Below, one piece after another: positions 39,900 to 48,328 of a DNA stretch of 49,170 nt. The position numbers and the translations under genes are program-made. The stretch's first letter is position 1, and every line of letters starts with the position of its first letter. Source of the stretch: Clostridia bacterium (GTDB taxonomy: Bacteria; Bacillota; DULZ01); NCBI GenBank assembly GCA_012840125.1, contig DULZ01000042.1, positions 1 to 49,170 of the forward strand. The letters are read 5' to 3'. The notes below the pieces were generated by a model, which made no database searches, was not told the DNA's origin, and saw nothing but the letters and a program-made list of their open reading frames with translations.

Positions 39900-41498
39900 A
39901 TGATGGCCGGAGGAAAATTTTTTAAGGGGACCGTGCTGCTGGCCCTGGCCGGGTTCTTCACCAAGCTCATCGGGGCCGTGTACCGGATACCGCTGGCGCG
40001 CCTGTTGGGTGCCGAAGGCATGGGGTTGTACCAGATGGCTTATCCCGTCTACACCATGCTCTGGGCTTTATCGGCGGCGGGAGTGCCGGTGGCCGTCTCC
40101 CTTTTGGTAGCAGATCAATTATCCGGTTCTAACCGCGCCGGCGTCAAGCGGGTCTTAACCAGTGTCCTGGTAATCATGTCCCTTACCGGCGCTCTCTTTT
40201 CCTTCCTGGTTTACCGCGGGGCGGCTTTTTTTGCCCAGGCGGTGCTCCATGAGCCCAGAGCCTACTTTGCCATTGTGGCCATTTCACCCGCCGTGTTCTT
40301 TGCCTCCCTGTCCGCCGTCCTGCGGGGCTATTTTCAAGGCTTTCAAGAAATGGGACCCACCGCCTCCTCCCAGGTGGTTGAGCAGTTGGTCAGGGTAGTG
40401 ACGGTACTGGCGCTGGTGTATTATCTCTTGCCCTACGGTTTGGAAATAGCGGCGGCCGGTGCCGCTTTCGGGGCGGTCACCGGCGCCATGGCTTCCTTAG
40501 CTTTGTTATATTATGTGTTCAAAAAGTGGCAAGCTAGTCCTTACCGGGCCGGCAGCAGCGGTCTTCCTGGTCCGGCGGAAATAGCCGCGGTGGGAAGGAA
40601 ACTGGCCCAAACCGCTTTGCCCCTGTCTCTCGGGGGGATCGTGCTGCCGGTGATGCAAGTGGTGGATGCTTCCATCGTTCCCTTGCGGCTGCAGGTTGCA
40701 GGGTTGTCGCCCGGCCAGGCCACGGAACAATTCGGCCAGCTGGCGGGGATGGCGGCGACCCTGATTAACTTGCCGGCCATTGTTCCCGTGGCACTGGCCA
40801 CCAGCCTGGTGCCGGTGATTTATGAAGCTTACGCCGGCCGCCGCTACCGCTGGCTCCAAGCCCGCATCCGCACTGCGGTAAGAATCACAGTTCTGTTAAT
40901 GATCCCGGCCGCGGTGGGATTATGGGTGCTGGCGTATCCCATCTGCGGCCTGCTGTATGACTTGCCCGCCGTGGGACGTCCCCTCAGGTTTTTGGCCCCC
41001 GGGGTCCTGGCGTTTGGTTTATACCAGGTCTGTGCCGGTGTCCTGCAGGGGCTGGGCAAAACCTACTTGCCGGCGGTGCACCTGGGGGTGGGGGTCCTGG
41101 TGAAGAGCTACTTGAGCTATTGGCTGGTGACCTGGCCTTACCTGGGCATTAACGGGGCCGCCCTGGCGACGGTCACGGGTTTTAGCGTAGCTTTTTGGCT
41201 CAATTACCGGGCCCTGAGCAGGCTTGCCGGTTTCCGGTTCCCCTGGGCTTTTATCGGCAAACCTGCTCTTGCTGCAGGTATCATGGCCATTGTAGTATAC
41301 TGGATCTATACGGGAACAGCACCCCTGGTGGGAAACAATGTGGCTACGCCGGTGTGCGTAGTCGCCGGGGCGGTTACTTACGGGGCGGGGCTGCTGGTGC
41401 TTGGTGCCGTGGAGGCCGCCGACCTGGAACAATTGCATGGAGGCCCTTTTATGGGTAAAATAATTAGAGCTTTGCAAAAACTGCGCCTATTACGGTAG
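39900..41498 (+). CDS. spoVB: SpoVB-family membrane transporter (MVF superfamily)
   Basis: A 532-residue protein with about 14 transmembrane segments; the N-terminus (FFKGTVLLALAGFFTKLIGA, RIPLARLLGAEGMGLYQMAYP in outline) is typical of SpoVB/polysaccharide exporter flippases. SpoVB acts in cortex peptidoglycan precursor handling. ATG 39900 with GGAAGGG, or ATG 39903, are both possible starts. Bacillus order spoVT-spoVB-mazG is kept. Confidence 0.93.
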   Translation: MMAGGKFFKGTVLLALAGFFTKLIGAVYRIPLARLLGAEGMGLYQMAYPVYTMLWALSAAGVPVAVSLLVADQLSGSNRAGVKRVLTSVLVIMSLTGALFSFLVYRGAAFFAQAVLHEPRAYFAIVAISPAVFFASLSAVLRGYFQGFQEMGPTASSQVVEQLVRVVTVLALVYYLLPYGLEIAAAGAAFGAVTGAMASLALLYYVFKKWQASPYRAGSSGLPGPAEIAAVGRKLAQTALPLSLGGIVLPVMQVVDASIVPLRLQVAGLSPGQATEQFGQLAGMAATLINLPAIVPVALATSLVPVIYEAYAGRRYRWLQARIRTAVRITVLLMIPAAVGLWVLAYPICGLLYDLPAVGRPLRFLAPGVLAFGLYQVCAGVLQGLGKTYLPAVHLGVGVLVKSYLSYWLVTWPYLGINGAALATVTGFSVAFWLNYRALSRLAGFRFPWAFIGKPALAAGIMAIVVYWIYTGTAPLVGNNVATPVCVVAGAVTYGAGLLVLGAVEAADLEQLHGGPFMGKIIRALQKLRLLR

Positions 41499-41581
41499 CA
41501 GCAGGCGATGATGAAGTTATTTGCACGGTGCGTGTATAGTTGGCCGGATTGTGGAACAAATTAGTAAAGGAAGGGAACCTT

Positions 41582-42367
41582 ATGGCTAGTGCTTACCCGT
41601 TAGATCCCCTGGTACAGATCATGCAGGAACTGCGAGGGCCTCAGGGCTGTCCTTGGGACAAAGAACAGACCCATGAAAGCCTGAAACGGTATCTGGTCGA
41701 GGAAACCTATGAGGTAATTGAAGCCATTGAAATGGCGGACATGCATAAACTGCGAGAGGAGTTGGGAGATCTATTACTGCAGATTGTTTTTCATGCCCAG
41801 TTGGCCAGTGAAAAGGCAGCCTTTGACATGAACGATGTGGTGGCTGCCATCGTCCACAAGATGCGGGCCAGGCATCCCCACGTGTTTGGGCAGGAAAAAG
41901 TGGAGTCCGCCGCTCAGGTGCTTGATAACTGGGAGAACATCAAGGACAAGGAAAAGGCGAAGGCAGGTAACCGGAAAACCCTGATGGATGTGCCGCGGGG
42001 ACTGCCGGCCTTGCTGCGGGCGGAGAAAATCCAAGCCAGAGCGGCGCGGGTAGGTTTTGACTGGCCTGATGTGCAGGGTGCCTGGGAGAAAGTGCAAGAA
42101 GAGCAAGAGGAGCTGTTGGCGGCGCTGGAAAAGGGACAGGCCGAGGAGATCCGGGATGAATTCGGGGATCTATTGTTTGCGCTGGTCAATGTGGCCAGGT
42201 TCCTGCAGGTGGACCCGGAAGAGGCATTGAGCAGGACGGTGGACAAGTTCATGCAAAGATTTCGGAAGATGGAAGAAATGGCGGCTGCCCGGGGTGTGGA
42301 TTTAAACCAATTGGATCTGGCCGGGCTGGACAAGCTCTGGGATGAGGCGAAAAAACAAGAAAAATAA
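41582..42367 (+). CDS. mazG: Nucleoside triphosphate pyrophosphohydrolase MazG
   Basis: MazG hydrolyses non-canonical or excess NTPs to NMP and pyrophosphate. The 261-residue protein has two MazG domains, each with its acidic metal-binding helices: GCPWDKEQTHESLK, then EETYEVIEAI and EELGDLLLQIVFHAQ; and EEQEELLAALEKG with RDEFGDLLFALVNVARF. An upstream frame opening at 41540 has no good site; ATG 41582 is behind AAAGGAAGGG. The SAM-methyltransferase part found in Bacillus YabN is absent. Confidence 0.95.
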   Translation: MASAYPLDPLVQIMQELRGPQGCPWDKEQTHESLKRYLVEETYEVIEAIEMADMHKLREELGDLLLQIVFHAQLASEKAAFDMNDVVAAIVHKMRARHPHVFGQEKVESAAQVLDNWENIKDKEKAKAGNRKTLMDVPRGLPALLRAEKIQARAARVGFDWPDVQGAWEKVQEEQEELLAALEKGQAEEIRDEFGDLLFALVNVARFLQVDPEEALSRTVDKFMQRFRKMEEMAAARGVDLNQLDLAGLDKLWDEAKKQEK

Positions 42368-42468
42368 ATGGCAAAACTTATGGTAAAATCGGGATTCAGG
42401 CAGGAATTCCGGGGACTTTAGCGAATTAGCTAACACGGTATTTATTATTACCTTTAGGAGGGATCTTG

Positions 42469-42747
42469 TTGAACAAGGCTGATCTTGTCAATGCGGTGGC
42501 TGAAAAAGCTGAATTAACTAAAAAGGACGCTGAAAAGGCTGTCAATGCAGTATTTGCCAGTATCGAAGAAGCTCTGGCCCGTGACGAGAAAGTTCAGTTG
42601 GTAGGTTTTGGTACTTTTGAAGTGAGGGACCGGGCCCAGCGCACCGGGAGAAATCCCAAGACAGGTGAAGAAATTGTCATCCCGGCTTCTAAGGTGCCTG
42701 CCTTCAAGCCCGGTAAAGCCCTGAAAGAGGCTGTCGATAAGAAGTAG
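42469..42747 (+). CDS. hup: HU family DNA-binding protein
   Basis: The 92-residue histone-like protein starts with [18 protein letters not shown] and carries [20 protein letters not shown], the HU DNA-binding arm, then [13 protein letters not shown]. It bends and compacts DNA. TTG 42469 has AGGAGG at a spacing of six bases and gives the standard family start; TTG 42466 would be too near. It is followed four bases later by rqcP. Confidence 0.95.
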   Translation: MNKADLVNAVAEKAELTKKDAEKAVNAVFASIEEALARDEKVQLVGFGTFEVRDRAQRTGRNPKTGEEIVIPASKVPAFKPGKALKEAVDKK

Positions 42748-42751
42748 GACC

Positions 42752-42994
42752 ATGCGTCTTGACAAGTGGCTGAAAGTATCCCGGATCATCAAAAGGCGTA
42801 CGGTAGCGAAAGAAGTCTGTGATGCCGGTAAGATTTTCATCAACGACCGCCCGGCTAAAGCGGGAACGGAAGTGAAGGCAGGGGATGAATTGACCCTGCA
42901 GTTCGGGTCCCGTACTATGCGGGTAAGGGTGCTGGCAACTCCGGATACGATCAGTGCCGATCAAGCCCATACATTGTACCAAGAATTGCAGTAG
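42752..42994 (+). CDS. rqcP: RNA-binding S4-domain protein RqcP
   Basis: The 80-residue protein is an S4 domain: MRLDKWLKVSRIIKRRTVAK, then GKIFINDRPAKAGTEVKAGD and LTLQFG. RqcP (Hsp15-like YabO) supports Ala-tail synthesis on stalled 50S subunits in ribosome-associated quality control. It follows hup after four bases, so cotranscription is likely. Confidence 0.94.
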   Translation: MRLDKWLKVSRIIKRRTVAKEVCDAGKIFINDRPAKAGTEVKAGDELTLQFGSRTMRVRVLATPDTISADQAHTLYQELQ

Positions 42995-43012
42995 GGTGAT
43001 ATGCCATACATA
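42984..43012 (+). promoter_or_regulatory. Candidate sigma-E promoter of spoIID
   Basis: CATACATA (43005-43012) agrees with the sigma-E -10 core CATACA; the -35 AATTGCA (42984-42990), 14 bases upstream, is weak. It lies about 60 bases before the SpoIID-type gene and within the end of rqcP. Confidence 0.4.
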
Positions 43013-43070
43013 AAATTGCCCCACCAGGAAAAGCTATTAGTAAATTCCTTGGCTGGGGTGATTTCATTTT

Positions 43071-44021
43071 ATGGAAAAAAACCGGAATAGGGTTGGATTG
43101 GCATGGGCCCTTATTCTTATCATGCTTTTTCTTGCCGTAGGGTGCCGGCAGGCAGCCAAAAAACCAGAAGCACCCGATAATAAAATGGGACAAGAACCAG
43201 TGATCAGCCTCTACATCCATGAAACAGGCGAAACAAAGCAGATCCCCATTGAGGAGTATTTAGAAGGGGTAGTGGCGGCGGAGATGGATCCCAACTGGCC
43301 CGACGAAGCCCTGGCAGCCCAGGCTATCCTGGCCAGGACCTTTACCATGAAGAAAATCGAAGAAGGCGGCGTTAAGGCCCATGGTACTGATGCCTCCACC
43401 GATGTGGAAGAATTCCAGGCTTATAACCCGGAAAGAATTAACGACAAAGTGCGCCGCGCCGTGCAGCGCACCAGGGGAGAAGTAGTCACTTACGAAGGGA
43501 AATACATCAACGCCTGGTTTCATGCCGACAGCGGTGGGAAAACGGCTGCCTCGGCGGTGGAAGGGCTGGAATTCCGCCGGGAGCCTGCCCCGTATATCAA
43601 GAGTGTAGAAGATCCCGGTCATGCCATTACCGTGCCGGAGAATAAGAGCTGGACCGCGACCTTTAGCCCGGAGGAAGTGCGCCAGGCCGTCCGCCAGGCC
43701 ACCGGTAACGATCCTGGGCCTGTAACCGGCGTGGAAATCGTGAAAAGAGGCCCCTCCGGACGCGTGACCAGCATCAGGGTGAATAATACCACCTTGAGCG
43801 GTCCGGCCCTGCGGCTGGCCCTGGGTAGTGAGGTCATGCGTTCCACCTTGCTGGACGACATCGGGGTGGAACAGGGCCAGGTGGTCATCCGGGGCAAGGG
43901 CTACGGTCACGGGGTCGGTATGAGCCAGTGGGGCGCCCGGGCCCTGGCGGAACAAGGCAAGAAAGCGGAGGAAATAGTGACCTACTTTTTCCGGGACGTA
44001 AAGATCGAAAAACGGTGGTAA
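43071..44021 (+). CDS. spoIID: SpoIID-type lytic transglycosylase lipoprotein
   Basis: A 316-residue protein with lipobox LAVGC (Cys25) and a SpoIID/LytB domain: EEYLEGVVAAEMDPNW with the catalytic-type Glu71, ALAAQAILARTF, WFHADSGGKTA, and the terminal GYGHGVGMSQWGARAL. SpoIID cleaves peptidoglycan to drive engulfment of the forespore. GGGGTGA lies before ATG 43071. Its place next to yabP/yabQ is unlike Bacillus, where spoIID is elsewhere. Confidence 0.88.
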   Translation: MEKNRNRVGLAWALILIMLFLAVGCRQAAKKPEAPDNKMGQEPVISLYIHETGETKQIPIEEYLEGVVAAEMDPNWPDEALAAQAILARTFTMKKIEEGGVKAHGTDASTDVEEFQAYNPERINDKVRRAVQRTRGEVVTYEGKYINAWFHADSGGKTAASAVEGLEFRREPAPYIKSVEDPGHAITVPENKSWTATFSPEEVRQAVRQATGNDPGPVTGVEIVKRGPSGRVTSIRVNNTTLSGPALRLALGSEVMRSTLLDDIGVEQGQVVIRGKGYGHGVGMSQWGARALAEQGKKAEEIVTYFFRDVKIEKRW

Positions 44022-44150
44022 CCGGCGAAGGATTGCTTCCTCAGTCTTCTGCCTCCGGTGAAACCGGTCACCGGTCTTGGGCAAATCATCAAGGCAAGAT
44101 AACTCTGGTTGTAAAGCAAAAGGCTAAAGTTGAGCTCTTAACAATGGCGG
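44022..44150. other. Spacer after spoIID, no gene seen
   Basis: About 130 bases with no supported frame. A short inverted stretch ACCGGTCACCGGT occurs near 44064. No known motif. Confidence 0.35.
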
Positions 44151-44180
44151 ACCCTGTGGCGACGACGCTGCGGGGTTTTT
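44151..44180 (+). terminator. Weak terminator before yabP
   Basis: ACCC...GGGGT with an inner GCG-ACGA-CGC stem, then TTTTTG. The stem is imperfect, so it is a likely but not certain intrinsic terminator. Confidence 0.5.
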
Positions 44181-44204
44181 GCATATTTCCACGGTGTCAG
44201 GCAT

Positions 44205-44230
44205 AAGTATTGTTAGAAACCAGGCATACG
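44205..44230 (+). promoter_or_regulatory. Candidate sigma-E promoter of yabP
   Basis: AAGTATT (44205-44211), a 13-base spacer, and CATACG (44225-44230), near the sigma-E consensus. yabP and yabQ are sigma-E genes in Bacillus, and the site is 16 bases from the yabP ATG, rather close. Confidence 0.35.
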
Positions 44231-44245
44231 GCAGGAGGGGAGGCC

Positions 44246-44512
44246 ATGGAAAGCCGTCAACACAGCTTGCACTTGAAAGACCGGAGCAGTCTGACTGCCA
44301 GCGGGGTGTCTCATGTAGATAATTATGACGAGCATACGATTACCATGCATACCACTTTGGGAGTTTTGACCATCAAAGGAGAGAATTTAAATATCAGCAA
44401 CCTAAATCTCAATGAAGGAACTCTGGAGGTAAGCGGCCGGGTGGATGAATTGATTTACTCGGAGCAGCAGGGGAAAAAGGCCAAAGGGATGCTGCAAAGG
44501 ATCTTTAAATAG
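44246..44512 (+). CDS. yabP: Sporulation protein YabP
   Basis: The 88-residue protein matches YabP: SRQHSLHLKDRSSLTASGV, the beta core DEHTITMHTTLGVLTIKGEN in outline, then GTLEVSGRVDELIY. YabP is a small protein needed for normal spore formation in Bacillus. The frame opens upstream, but ATG 44246 follows GCAGGAGGGGAGG. It overlaps no gene and is 7 bases before yabQ. Confidence 0.93.
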   Translation: MESRQHSLHLKDRSSLTASGVSHVDNYDEHTITMHTTLGVLTIKGENLNISNLNLNEGTLEVSGRVDELIYSEQQGKKAKGMLQRIFK

Positions 44513-44519
44513 GCAGGCG

Positions 44520-45038
44520 GTGAAGTCCGTGGTACCGGTGTTGGAACAATTCCAATCCTTTTTTTTTACGGTGCTGATAGGGCTGCTTCTCGGGTTTATC
44601 GTGGACGGGTACCGCACCTTGGCGAACCGTGTACCCGGCAAATCTGCCCTCCGGATGGCGGGGGATATCCTCCTCTGGGTGTTCTTGGCAGGACTGGTCT
44701 TTTTTTTATTGCTCCTCAATAACTGGGGGGAAGTTAGGGCCTATGTGTTGATCGGCATGGCCGTGGGTTTAATGATCTACCGCCGTAAATGTAGTTCCTA
44801 TGTAGTTCGTTTCTGGCAGACGGTCTTTGTTGCAGCGGGAAAATTATGGAGATTAGCCGTCGCTCTTCTATTGTTCCCTTTTCGTTTCATGCAAAAGATC
44901 TTATTTGTGCCCCTGGGGATCGTAAGCATGGGGCTGGATTGGCTCTGGCGATTATGGCGGGGGATCCTGCGCCGCCTGGGTTTGAGCCCACGCCGGTGGC
45001 GAGAGAAGATCAAGAAATTGCTGCGCCGGCGAAAATAA
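44520..45038 (+). CDS. yabQ: Sporulation protein YabQ
   Basis: A 172-residue membrane protein with an N-terminal YabQ domain: QFQSFFFTVLIGLLLGFIVD, then LADIL-like helix ILLWVFLAGLVFFLLLL and GMAVGLMIYRR, followed by a basic tail (WREKIKKLLRRRK). YabQ acts in the spore cortex stage under sigma-E. GTG 44520 is used; GTG 44529 is possible. No terminator is visible after it. Confidence 0.92.
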   Translation: MKSVVPVLEQFQSFFFTVLIGLLLGFIVDGYRTLANRVPGKSALRMAGDILLWVFLAGLVFFLLLLNNWGEVRAYVLIGMAVGLMIYRRKCSSYVVRFWQTVFVAAGKLWRLAVALLLFPFRFMQKILFVPLGIVSMGLDWLWRLWRGILRRLGLSPRRWREKIKKLLRRRK

Positions 45039-45105
45039 GTTTTGGGTACTAGCAGGAACTGCCAAAAGGCCGTAGAAATAGATATGTACAAAATTTGTAG
45101 TTAAT

Positions 45106-45148
45106 ATATCCACAATTTGTGGATAATCCGTGGATGATATGTGGATAA
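45106..45148 (+). promoter_or_regulatory. Cluster of four DnaA boxes
   Basis: Two perfect boxes on the minus sense, TGTGGATAA (45118-45126 and 45140-45148); one 8/9 box, ATATCCACA (45106-45114); and a 7/9 variant, CGTGGATGA (45129-45137). The first two form a perfect 9-bp inverted repeat, TATCCACAA-T-TTGTGGATA. The flanks are AT-rich. The cluster lies about 28-70 bases before the HTH-divIC genes. Confidence 0.8.
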
Positions 45149-45175
45149 CTAGAGCGGCCGGAGTTGTTACACCAG

Positions 45176-45403
45176 ATGCGCATGGAAATTCGGGGTGTGG
45201 AAAAATTAAGCTTTAGGGAACGGCAAGTAGTCGCATTAAAGGAAATGGGCAAGAGCACGGAACAAATCGCGAAACAGTTGGGGTTGAGCACCAGTACCGT
45301 AGCGACACTGTACAACCGGGCCAGGAGCAAAGGCTATGAAGTGGTCATCATTATACCCGGAGCAGCCCTTGGCATTACGGATCCGGATGATGAGGAGGCA
45401 TAA
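45176..45403 (+). CDS. Small sigma-70 region 4-like HTH protein
   Basis: A 75-residue protein whose core is a single helix-turn-helix: LSFRERQVVALKEMGKSTEQ then IAKQLGLSTSTVATLYNRAR, like sigma region 4 or LuxR HTH, with a short tail. No other domain is present. ATG 45176 or 45182 or a TTG at 45164 are possible starts; ATG 45176 is given though its Shine-Dalgarno is far (GGAG at 45160-45163). It overlaps the first part of the divIC region and sits directly after the DnaA boxes. Function unknown. Confidence 0.7.
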   Translation: MRMEIRGVEKLSFRERQVVALKEMGKSTEQIAKQLGLSTSTVATLYNRARSKGYEVVIIIPGAALGITDPDDEEA

Positions 45404-45410
45404 GGCGGCA

Positions 45411-45827
45411 GTGGCTGGTTTGAAACCTTTGGCACCCTTGACCGGGGATGAAGAGCACGGTTTACCATATCCCCCTGTCATTACCTCGTCCCGCCAAAAA
45501 GGGCAGAAGAAAACACGGGCACGCTGGCGCTCCCTGATCGTGCTGGCGGTGGTTTTCTATATCCTGGCCACTTTGGTAGGATTAAAACTGGAGTTGTATC
45601 AAGCGGACCGGCAGTTGCTGGAATTACAGCAGCGCAAAGAACAATTGCTGGCTGAACACCAGCAGCTTTTGCAGGACAAGGAAAAACTGAACAGCCCCGC
45701 CTACATAGAGAGAAGAGCCAGGGAAGCCTTAGGTTTAATTAAGCCCGGCGAAAAGATCTTAACCCCGGCGAAGCCCGGACAGGTCCTGCCTCTTCAGCTA
45801 AAGGGCATTGACGAGATCGGCGATTAG
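45411..45827 (+). CDS. divIC: Cell-division septum protein DivIC/FtsB-like
   Basis: A single-pass protein with a short cytoplasmic N-terminus, a transmembrane segment (SLIVLAVVFYILATLVGL), and a coiled-coil extracellular region (QADRQLLELQQRKEQLLAEH) ending in ERRAREALGLIKPGEKI, the DivIC/FtsB signature. It works with FtsL and DivIB in the divisome. The frame is open further up to 45336; GTG 45411 just after the HTH gene's stop is the best compromise (138 aa), as AGGAGG at 45393-45398 is 12 bases off. Confidence 0.85.
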   Translation: MAGLKPLAPLTGDEEHGLPYPPVITSSRQKGQKKTRARWRSLIVLAVVFYILATLVGLKLELYQADRQLLELQQRKEQLLAEHQQLLQDKEKLNSPAYIERRAREALGLIKPGEKILTPAKPGQVLPLQLKGIDEIGD

Positions 45828-45842
45828 GCGATTCACAGCGTG

Positions 45843-45871
45843 TTGACAGGGTTTTGGGCATTGGCTATAAT
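45843..45871 (+). promoter_or_regulatory. Consensus sigma-A promoter of yabR
   Basis: TTGACA (45843-45848), 17-base spacer, TATAAT (45866-45871): both hexamers perfect. It gives a leader of about 35 bases before the S1-domain gene. Confidence 0.9.
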
Positions 45872-45909
45872 GAAGTTACGTATGAATGTTTAGGGGGAGT
45901 TTCGCTAGC

Positions 45910-46299
45910 ATGTCCATTGCAGTAGGCAGCATTGTTGAAGGCCGGGTAACAGGGATCACGAGATTCGGGGCTTTTGTGGAGCTTCCGGGAGGTGTTACTG
46001 GCCTAGTCCACATTTCCGAAGTAGCCGATGCCTACGTCAAAGATGTCAAGGACTACCTGAAAGAACAAGAGCAGGTTCAGGTCAAAGTCATTAACATTGA
46101 CGAAAACGGGAAAATCGGTCTTTCCATCAAACAGGCGCGGCCCGATTACGAGCCGAGACCGCACCGGCGCCGTACCAGCGAGTCCTTTGAGGATAAGCTG
46201 AGCAAGTTCTTGCGGGACAGCGATGAAAAACTGGCCGATCTCAGGCGGCATACGGACGCCAAGCGAGGGGGCCGCGGCAGTTCAAGAGCGAGATTTTAG
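45910..46299 (+). CDS. yabR: S1-domain RNA-binding protein (YabR-like)
   Basis: The 129-residue protein has an N-terminal S1 domain (VGSIVEGRVTGITRFGAFVE, GLVHISEVADAYVKDV, VKVINIDENGKIGLSIKQA) and a basic/acidic tail (HRRRTSESFEDKLSKFLRDS). YabR-type proteins are general-stress-class RNA binders of uncertain role. Frame extends upstream to 45886, but ATG 45910 gives the standard MSI start. Strong consensus promoter and terminator make it a single-gene unit after divIC, as in Bacillus. Confidence 0.92.
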   Translation: MSIAVGSIVEGRVTGITRFGAFVELPGGVTGLVHISEVADAYVKDVKDYLKEQEQVQVKVINIDENGKIGLSIKQARPDYEPRPHRRRTSESFEDKLSKFLRDSDEKLADLRRHTDAKRGGRGSSRARF

Positions 46300-46325
46300 C
46301 ACTATCCACCGGGATAGTGCTTTAT
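46298..46325 (+). terminator. Terminator of yabR
   Basis: Perfect 10-bp stem AGCACTATCC / GGATAGTGCT (46298-46307 with 46312-46321), ACCG loop, followed by TTATTT. It starts in the yabR stop codon. Confidence 0.9.
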
Positions 46326-46356
46326 TTGATTCCAGGGTAAGAGTGGGGGTAGGTTT

Positions 46357-47244
46357 GTGTTAGCTTCCATTGATTTGGGTACCAATTCGGCCCGTTTGCT
46401 AATCGGGCAAGTAAACCGTCATCGAGTCATAACTGTCCGCCGGCACCGTATCGTGACCAAAATGGGTACCGGCTTAAAGGAAACGGGCCATATTGAACGG
46501 GCCGCCCTGGCTCGTACCGCGGCGGCTTTGGAAGAATTCCGGCGGCTTATAGAAGAGCACCAGGCAAGTACCGTGGCCATTGTGGCTACCAGTGCGGCGC
46601 GCCGTGCCGCCAACGTGGCGGAACTGGTCCGTGAAGTGGAACGTATCTTTGGGGTAAAACTCAGGATCTTGGATGGACGGGAAGAGGCGATCTTAAGCTT
46701 TAAAGGAGCTCTCAGCGTGCTGCCGGCTGGATGGCGGGAAAGAATGCCGGTGGTCATCGACATCGGCGGCGGCAGCACGGAGATTTGCTTCCAGGCAGAA
46801 GACGGGCTGCGCGCCTTAAGCCTGGAATTGGGGGCGGTGCGCCTAACGGAGAATCCCATCTCCGCTGCAGCCTTGAGGCAGAAACTTGTACCCCTGCAAG
46901 GGATGCTGGCCGGTTGCCAGGCTTTCGTGCTGGTGGGCGTCGGCGGTACGGTGACCAGTCTGGCAGCTATGGAGCAGCGAATGCTCGTCTATGACGAGGA
47001 GAAAATCAACGGCTACAGGTTATCTCGCAGCACGGTAGACAAATGGCTGGCCATACTTGCCTCACTGACGTTGGCGGAGAGACAAAAACTGCCCGGTCTT
47101 GAACCTGCCAGGGCCGATATTATCGTGGCCGGCACGCAAATCCTGCAAGGGATCATGGACAGCCTGGGGGCGGCAGAGGTCCTGGCCTGCGAAGGAGACC
47201 TGCTCCACGGGCTGCTGCTGGAATACCAGCGGCTACAAGGATAG
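46357..47244 (+). CDS. Ppx/GppA-family phosphatase
   Basis: A 295-residue protein of the exopolyphosphatase/guanosine pentaphosphatase family: ASIDLGTNSARLLIGQV at the start, then ATSAARRAANVAELV and VVIDIGGGSTEICF, and VGVGGTVTSLAAM. These are the phosphate-binding loops of the actin-like ATPase fold. It could act on polyphosphate or (p)ppGpp-linked nucleotides; which one is not decided here. GTG 46357 is the first codon. The last 12 bases overlap the convergent YkuD gene. Confidence 0.92.
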   Translation: MLASIDLGTNSARLLIGQVNRHRVITVRRHRIVTKMGTGLKETGHIERAALARTAAALEEFRRLIEEHQASTVAIVATSAARRAANVAELVREVERIFGVKLRILDGREEAILSFKGALSVLPAGWRERMPVVIDIGGGSTEICFQAEDGLRALSLELGAVRLTENPISAAALRQKLVPLQGMLAGCQAFVLVGVGGTVTSLAAMEQRMLVYDEEKINGYRLSRSTVDKWLAILASLTLAERQKLPGLEPARADIIVAGTQILQGIMDSLGAAEVLACEGDLLHGLLLEYQRLQG

Positions 47245-48171
47245 GGCTTGCCGGGTTTTTGCTTCCACGATGCCGTCGTTGGGCAGCCCATGGAGGGTCT
47301 GGTAGTATTTCACCGCTAGGGCGGTTAGGGCACCGAACCTCCCGTCAGCAGGCCCCCATAATAATCCTTCCTCTTTTAGTTTAAGCTGCAGGTTTACCAC
47401 GTCAGGGCCCGTGGCGCCGGTTTTCAAGTCCCGGACTTGATAGCCGGGGAAGAATTGGATTTTCCCTTTGACAATCACCGGTGTGCCGTAGGTAACCCAG
47501 GGGTAGATTTCCTCCACGTCCCGGTTGTACATCCGGAAACAGCCGTGGGATGCCTCCCGGCCGATGGACCAGGGTTTGTTGGTCCCGTGAATGCCGTAGA
47601 TGCCCCAAGGAACGTTCAGCCCTAACCACCTGGTCCCGAAGCCGCCGCCCCAGTTCGTGCTTTTATGAACAATCTTCCACTCCCCCACCGGAGAGGGGGT
47701 TTCTTTTTTGCCAATGGCGACAGGGTATTCTTTGTAGATCCCTCCTTGGGAATAAACCGTCAATGTCCTGCGGTCAAGATCAATGACGATTTTCACCGGT
47801 CCTTCCGGGGGAGGGGTGCGGCTGGTGACGGTCTTGTCCGTGCCCAAAGCCAGGGTTTGCCAAAACCTGCGGTTGACTACGCCGTTAACCTCTAAGCCGT
47901 GATCTCGCTGGAAAGACCGGACGGCTTGATCGGTGGCCTGGTCAAATCTCCCGTCCACGTCCCCGGGGGGATAACCCAGTTCCAGCAGGCGTTCTTCCAG
48001 TTCATAGATTTCATAGCTCACCATGGGAGGGTCGGTGAGGTAGTAGTTTTCATTTTCCGCCGTGCAGCCGTAATGGTGCGGCAGCAGGGAGGCAGCTCCC
48101 CAAGCAGGCCGTGCCGGGCCGGCAAAGAAGCATAATAACAAGAGCAGGCTGGTGATCCGCCGGTAATGCAT
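47233..48171 (-). CDS. Secreted L,D-transpeptidase, PG-binding/YkuD/PG-binding
   Basis: A 312-residue protein with a signal peptide (LLLLLCFFAGPARPAWGA), an N-terminal peptidoglycan-binding domain at about 52-110 (LEERLLELGYPPGDVDGRFD), a YkuD catalytic domain at about 126-235 with HG at 195-196 and SHGCFRM (Cys211), and a second peptidoglycan-binding domain at about 251-312 (LQLKLKEEGLLWGPADGRFG). It crosslinks peptidoglycan outside the membrane. ATG 48171 is behind GGAGG. Compare the signal-free YkuD-LysM protein at 14300. Confidence 0.92.
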   Translation of the reverse strand: MHYRRITSLLLLLCFFAGPARPAWGAASLLPHHYGCTAENENYYLTDPPMVSYEIYELEERLLELGYPPGDVDGRFDQATDQAVRSFQRDHGLEVNGVVNRRFWQTLALGTDKTVTSRTPPPEGPVKIVIDLDRRTLTVYSQGGIYKEYPVAIGKKETPSPVGEWKIVHKSTNWGGGFGTRWLGLNVPWGIYGIHGTNKPWSIGREASHGCFRMYNRDVEEIYPWVTYGTPVIVKGKIQFFPGYQVRDLKTGATGPDVVNLQLKLKEEGLLWGPADGRFGALTALAVKYYQTLHGLPNDGIVEAKTRQALSL

Positions 48172-48328
48172 AGCTGCTACCTCCAACGAAATCGCCGTTT
48201 TTCTTTAGGTTTTCTAATTTAGGTGCATTTATACATGCGGTCCCGCTCCTTTCCCGGACCGGTGCATAAGAAAGCCCGGATGACTACATAATAAAATGTA
48301 ATTATAGGAGCGGAGGAGTTGGCGTGAA

